Assembly: GCA_035295845.1 (NCBI GenBank)
Contig: DATGIF010000030.1
Span: forward strand, 1 to 58,312
Source of the DNA: Palsa-892 sp035295845
Lineage (GTDB): Bacteria; Pseudomonadota; Alphaproteobacteria; Rhizobiales; Xanthobacteraceae
Length of the DNA stretch: 58,312 bases
Reading direction: 5' to 3'
The notes beneath the pieces are model-generated. The model saw only the letters and a program-made list of their open reading frames with translations, was not told the origin of the DNA and ran no database searches. Positions 54,644 through 58,312 of this stretch are shown piece after piece (within the stretch, counting starts at the first letter, position 1; every line of letters begins with the position of its first letter). Both the position numbers and the translations under genes were made by a program.

Positions 54644-55638
54644 GCGAGCAGTTTCTTCTCGCGCGCGAGTTCCGCGAGCTTCCGCTCGGGGCGCGCGCCG
54701 AGATGCGAAATCACCTCGGCGGCGGCGAGCGCGCCGAGGCGCGCCGAGGTCGCGTGCGGCAGGCCGCGCGCGAAGCCGTAGAGGAATCCCGCGGCGAAGA
54801 GATCGCCGGCGCCGGTGGTGTCGACCACTTCCCTGACCGGAAACGCATCGACCGCCTCGACCTTGTCCTTTGTCGCCACAAGCGCGCCTTTTTCGCTACG
54901 GGTGACGACCGCGAGCTTCGCGTCCTTGCGGAGCGCCGCGAGCGCGCTGTCGAAATCAGCGGTCGCGTAGAGGCTTTTCAATTCGGATTCGTTCGCGAAC
55001 AGAAGATCGACGGTGCCGTTCTTGATCAGACCGTGAAATTCGCCGCGATAGCGGTCGACGCAAAAGGGGTCCGAGAGCGTGAGCGAGACCGTGCGCTTGG
55101 CGCCATGCGCAATCTTCGCCGCCTTGACGAAGGCATCCTTGGCGTTCTGCGGATCCCACAGATAGCCTTCGAGATAGATGACCTTCGCCGCGGCGATCTC
55201 CGCTTCCGTGATTTCCGCGGCCGACAAAAGCTGGGCGGCGCCAAGATAGGTGTTCATCGTGCGCTCGCCGTCGGGCGTCACCAGAATGTAGGAGCGCGCG
55301 GTCGACGGGCCGTTCCTGAACGGCGGCGTCGCAAAGCCGACGCCGGCCGCACGAATATCGTGCATGAACACGCCGCCGAGCGTGTCGTCCTTGACGGTGC
55401 CGATGAAGGCGGCACGGCCGCCGAACGAGGCGACGCCGACGATCGTATTCGCCGCCGAGCCACCGGAAATCTCGATCGCCGGGCCCATGGCGGCATAGAT
55501 CGCCTCGGCACGCGCTTCATCAATCAGCGCCATCGAGCCCTTGGCCATGCCGTGCCTGACGAGGAAGTCATCCTCGGCGCGCGCGAGCACGTCGACGATC
55601 GCATTGCCGATGCCGAGGACGTCGTAGCGGTCAGTCAT
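54640..55638 (-). CDS. PfkB family kinase, adenosine kinase-like
   Basis: Ribokinase-fold kinase of 332 residues. N-terminal YDVLGIGNAIVDVLA and EISGGSAANTIVGVASFGG bind the substrate, and the PfkB signature near the C-terminus is VVDTTGAGDLFAAGFLYGF with the catalytic aspartate. The SGGSAANT and DPFCVDRYRGEF segments are those seen in alphaproteobacterial adenosine kinases. It probably phosphorylates adenosine to AMP; another nucleoside or sugar is possible. Confidence 0.88.
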   Translation of the reverse strand: MTDRYDVLGIGNAIVDVLARAEDDFLVRHGMAKGSMALIDEARAEAIYAAMGPAIEISGGSAANTIVGVASFGGRAAFIGTVKDDTLGGVFMHDIRAAGVGFATPPFRNGPSTARSYILVTPDGERTMNTYLGAAQLLSAAEITEAEIAAAKVIYLEGYLWDPQNAKDAFVKAAKIAHGAKRTVSLTLSDPFCVDRYRGEFHGLIKNGTVDLLFANESELKSLYATADFDSALAALRKDAKLAVVTRSEKGALVATKDKVEAVDAFPVREVVDTTGAGDLFAAGFLYGFARGLPHATSARLGALAAAEVISHLGARPERKLAELAREKKLLA

Positions 55639-55770
55639 TTACCTCTCCAAACAGACGCGCGGCGGTAGCAAAGCCGCGGGACCGGGGCAATAGCGATCGG
55701 CCGCCGCCACCCCTTGCTCCTCGCCTCCCCGCCATGGCATGACCCGGCGCCTCAATCCGGATGAGTTCGA

Positions 55771-56808
55771 ATGGCCGCCATCAAGGAACGCGTGTTTTCC
55801 GGCGTGCAGCCGACCGGCAATCTGCACCTCGGCAACTATCTCGGCGCGATCAAACGCTTCGTCGATTTGCAGACGAAGTACGACTGCATCTATTGCGTCG
55901 TCGACCTGCACGCGATCACGGTGTGGCAGGAACCGGAGGAGCTGACGAAGAATATCCGCGAGGTGACCGCGGCCTTCATCGCCTGCGGCATCGATCCGAA
56001 AAAGCACATCGTCTTCAACCAGAGCCAGGTCGCCGAGCACGCGGAGCTTGCCTGGATCTTCAACTGCGTCGCCCGCCTCGGCTGGCTCAACCGCATGACG
56101 CAGTTCAAGGAGAAAGCCGGCAAGGACCGCGAGAACGCTTCCGTCGGGCTCTACGCCTATCCGAACCTGATGGCCGCCGACATTCTCGTCTATCGCGCGA
56201 CCCACGTTCCCGTCGGCGAGGACCAGAAGCAGCATCTGGAGCTCGCGCGCGACATCGCGCAAAAATTCAATAACGATTTCGCCGCGCAAATCTCCAAGCT
56301 CGGCCTCGGCAAAGAGTTTTTTCCGCTCACCGAGCCCTTGATCTCTGGCCCCGCCACGCGCGTGATGAGCTTGCGCGACGGCAGCAAGAAAATGTCGAAG
56401 TCGGATGCCTCCGACTATTCGCGCATCAACCTCACCGACGGCGCCGACGAGATCGCGCAGAAAATCAAGAAGGCGCGCACCGACCCCGAGCCCTTGCCCG
56501 CCGACGAGAAAGCGCTCGAAAAGCGGCTGGAGGCCGACAACCTCGTCGGCATTTACGCGGCGCTCGCCGACAAGCCCAAGGCGGCCGTGCTCTCGGAATA
56601 TGGCGGCGCGCAGTTCTCGCGCTTCAAGGACGCGCTGACGGAACTCGCAGTCGAAAAGCTCGGGCCGATCGGCGCCGAAATGAAGCGACTTGTGCAAGAC
56701 CCCCGGCATATTGATTCAATTCTCGTCGAAGGCGCGGGCCGGGCGCGCAAGATCGCCGCCGAGACCATGAAACACGTCAAGGATATTGTCGGTTTCGTGC
56801 GGGCCTGA
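55771..56808 (+). CDS. trpS: tryptophanyl-tRNA synthetase
   Basis: Class I aminoacyl-tRNA synthetase of 345 residues. The HIGH-type motif is TGNLHLGNYLGA (15-26) and the KMSKS loop is KMSKSDASDYSR. FSGVQPTG at the start and PVGEDQKQHLELARDIA are typical of TrpRS. Single ATG at 55771. Housekeeping. Confidence 0.97.
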   Translation: MAAIKERVFSGVQPTGNLHLGNYLGAIKRFVDLQTKYDCIYCVVDLHAITVWQEPEELTKNIREVTAAFIACGIDPKKHIVFNQSQVAEHAELAWIFNCVARLGWLNRMTQFKEKAGKDRENASVGLYAYPNLMAADILVYRATHVPVGEDQKQHLELARDIAQKFNNDFAAQISKLGLGKEFFPLTEPLISGPATRVMSLRDGSKKMSKSDASDYSRINLTDGADEIAQKIKKARTDPEPLPADEKALEKRLEADNLVGIYAALADKPKAAVLSEYGGAQFSRFKDALTELAVEKLGPIGAEMKRLVQDPRHIDSILVEGAGRARKIAAETMKHVKDIVGFVRA

Positions 56809-56866
56809 AGCGGGCGCTTGTGCCCGGCCGCCGACGCGTGCCAGCATCCGCCACCGGGATTAAGGC

Positions 56867-57361
56867 ATGAAAACGCGCAAGAGCTACGAGCCCGGCCACG
56901 AGCGCAAATTCCTCGTCGTGATCGACGACACGCCGGAATGCGACCGCGCCGTCTACTACGGCAGCCGGCGCGCCGCGCGCACCCATGGCAAGCTCACCAT
57001 GCTCGCCGTGGTGCCGGTCGGCGAAGTAAACCAGCAATGGCTCGGCGTCGGCGACCTGATGCGGGCGGAAGCGCACGAGGAAGCCGAGAAGCGGCTCGAT
57101 CATTTCGCGCTGCGCGCGAAGAACCTCGCCGGCATCGAGCCCGAACGCATCGTGCGCGAGGGCACCAAGGCCGACGAGGTGCTGAAAGTGATCGACGAGG
57201 ACGAGGATATCGCGGTCCTGGTGCTGGCTGCCGGCACCGGCAAGGAGGGGCCCGGCCCCCTCGTCAGCTCGATTGCCGCCGCCGGCGCCGGTTCCTTTCC
57301 GATCCCGATCACGATCGTGCCCGGCACGCTTTCGGACGAGGAAATCGACGCGCTTTCATAA
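56867..57361 (+). CDS. universal stress protein (UspA family)
   Basis: Protein of 164 residues with one Usp domain. KFLVVIDDTPECDRAVYYGSRRAAR is strand 1 and helix 1. The latter half (IVREGTKADEVLKVIDEDEDIAVLVLAAGT) lacks the clear Gx2Gx9G(S/T) ATP-binding loop, with a shortened GTGKEGPGPLVSS instead. Function in stress is inferred from family only. It lies between trpS and the NifU-like gene. Confidence 0.88.
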   Translation: MKTRKSYEPGHERKFLVVIDDTPECDRAVYYGSRRAARTHGKLTMLAVVPVGEVNQQWLGVGDLMRAEAHEEAEKRLDHFALRAKNLAGIEPERIVREGTKADEVLKVIDEDEDIAVLVLAAGTGKEGPGPLVSSIAAAGAGSFPIPITIVPGTLSDEEIDALS

Positions 57362-57439
57362 GCCTTCCGCAAGCCGCACGGACGCATTACATATAAGACG
57401 AATTGCAATCAGGCCCGGAAACGGGCCGGGAGAAGGTCC

Positions 57440-58003
57440 ATGTTCATTCAGACCGAAACGACGCCCAACCCCGCGTCGATGAAATTCCTGCCGGGGCGCA
57501 CGGTGCTTGCGACGGGCACGCTCGACATGCGCGACGCCGAGAGTGCCGCGCAATCGCCGCTCGCGGCCAAGCTCTTCGCGATCCCGAATGTCGCCGGCGT
57601 TTTCTTCGGACAGGATTTCATCGCCGTCACCAAATCGGGCGGCGACTGGGCCCATCTGAAGCCCGCCATCCTCGGCGCCGTGATGGAGCATTTCCTGTCC
57701 GGCGAGCCGATCGTGCGCGCGGGCGCCGACATATCCGCCGACGGCAGTGCCGACGAATTCTTCGACGAGAAAGACGCGCCGATGGTGGCGACGATCAAGG
57801 AACTGATCGAGACACGCGTGCGCCCGGCGGTCGCCTCCGACGGCGGCGACATCACCTTCAAGGGCTATCGCGACGGCGTCGTCTATCTCAACATGCGCGG
57901 CGCCTGCTCGGGCTGCCCGTCGTCGACGGCGACGCTGAAACACGGTATCGAAAATCTCCTGCGCCATTTCGTGCCGGACGTGACCGAGGTGCGGCCGGTC
58001 TGA
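57440..58003 (+). CDS. NifU family Fe-S cluster carrier (NfuA-like)
   Basis: Iron-sulfur scaffold/carrier of 187 residues. The N-terminal Nfu domain (MFIQTETTPNPASMKFLPGR, NVAGVFFGQDFIAVTKSG) is followed by a C-terminal NifU domain with cluster cysteines C156 and C159 in RGACSGCPSSTATLKHGIE. It would deliver [4Fe-4S] clusters to apo-enzymes. The following tsaB gene gives a gene order recalled from many Hyphomicrobiales chromosomes. Confidence 0.95.
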   Translation: MFIQTETTPNPASMKFLPGRTVLATGTLDMRDAESAAQSPLAAKLFAIPNVAGVFFGQDFIAVTKSGGDWAHLKPAILGAVMEHFLSGEPIVRAGADISADGSADEFFDEKDAPMVATIKELIETRVRPAVASDGGDITFKGYRDGVVYLNMRGACSGCPSSTATLKHGIENLLRHFVPDVTEVRPV

Positions 58004-58035
58004 CGCCGGCGATCCAGGGATCGTAAACAATCGCC

Positions 58036-58312
58036 ATGCGACTGCTCGCGATCGACACGGCCCTCGATGCCTGCTCTACCGCCGTTTTCGATACCGAACG
58101 CGACCGGCCGCTTTTTTCCGAATCGCGCGAAATCGGGCGCGGCCACGCCGAGCTCCTGGTGCCGCTCGTCGATCAGACGATGAAGCAGGCGGGCGTGAAA
58201 TTCGACGAGATCGACCGGATCGTGGTCACGGTCGGCCCCGGGAGCTTCACCGGATTGCGCGTCGGCCTTGCGGCCGCGCGCGGATTCGCGCTCGCCGCAG
58301 GGAAAACCGCGG
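58036..58312 (+). CDS. tsaB: tRNA threonylcarbamoyladenosine biosynthesis protein TsaB (partial)
   Basis: The first 92 codons, cut by the window end. MRLLAIDTALDACSTAVFD at the start and TVGPGSFTGLRVGLAAARGF are the conserved N-lobe segments of TsaB, the partner of TsaD in t6A synthesis on ANN-decoding tRNAs. It starts 33 bp after the NifU-like gene. Confidence 0.93.
   Translation, partial: MRLLAIDTALDACSTAVFDTERDRPLFSESREIGRGHAELLVPLVDQTMKQAGVKFDEIDRIVVTVGPGSFTGLRVGLAAARGFALAAGKTA

Overview
The window reads as a chromosome segment of a high-GC alphaproteobacterium of the order Hyphomicrobiales (Bradyrhizobium/Rhodopseudomonas/Beijerinckiaceae side). The grounds are a pimeloyl-CoA beta-oxidation cluster of the Rhodopseudomonas kind, a NasS/NasT nitrate-sensing pair, RegB/RegA redox two-component genes, an intracellular PHA depolymerase, the hybrid MaeB malic enzyme and a NifU-like gene followed by tsaB. 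No genus can be fixed by reading alone. Both tRNA genes encode their CCA ends.

Layout. (1) 0.2-8.8 kb: an IclR regulator divergent from pimF-pimB-pimC-pimD, then a carboxyltransferase subunit and a lone biotin carrier protein that lie back to back. (2) 8.8-21.1 kb: a complete nitrate assimilation unit on the minus strand, read in the order nasT-nasS, a sigma-54 promoter and ANTAR-type attenuator leader, narK, an FAD reductase, a siroheme nitrite reductase, an Fe-S/FNR hybrid reductase, nasA and cysG. (3) 21.2-26.4 kb: a lytic transglycosylase, an SRPBCC protein, a lipocalin-like hypothetical with a divergent AraC regulator, small proteins and an SMP-30 lactonase. (4) 26.4-33.1 kb: the accessory zone. 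It holds a truncated GH15 gene behind a glucose-dehydrogenase-like gene, a CPBP protease, an integrase relic beside tRNA-Ser(GGA), tandem palindromic repeats, msrA, a UPF0114 protein, and a 2-kb AT-richer cassette at tRNA-Arg(CCG). The cassette encodes only an OLD/RecF-like ATPase and a TOPRIM-like protein. (5) 33.1-58.3 kb: housekeeping genes, namely regA/regB, an ABC exporter, phaZ, a YgjP-like metallopeptidase, PBP1A, glnD, a sulfonate/nitrate-type ABC importer, an OsmC protein, mutS, a TetR/Bcr pair, maeB, adenosine kinase, trpS, a universal stress protein, a NifU-like protein and the start of tsaB.

How it works together. NasS would hold NasT until nitrate appears. NasT would then bind the two AACGAC hexaloops in the leader and block the overlapping terminator, so that NarK, the reductases and the siroheme enzyme are made together. 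GlnD, in the same window, belongs to the general nitrogen signalling that normally feeds sigma-54/NtrC promoters.

The best candidate for something undescribed is the ATPase + TOPRIM cassette bounded by the tRNA-Arg 3' end and an imperfect 20-bp copy of it. It has the build of a small anti-phage cassette but does not match a named system that I can recognise. Second is the nitrate/nitrite reductase partner, which has a CysJ-like FNR half but a four-cysteine Fe-S domain in place of the flavodoxin domain.
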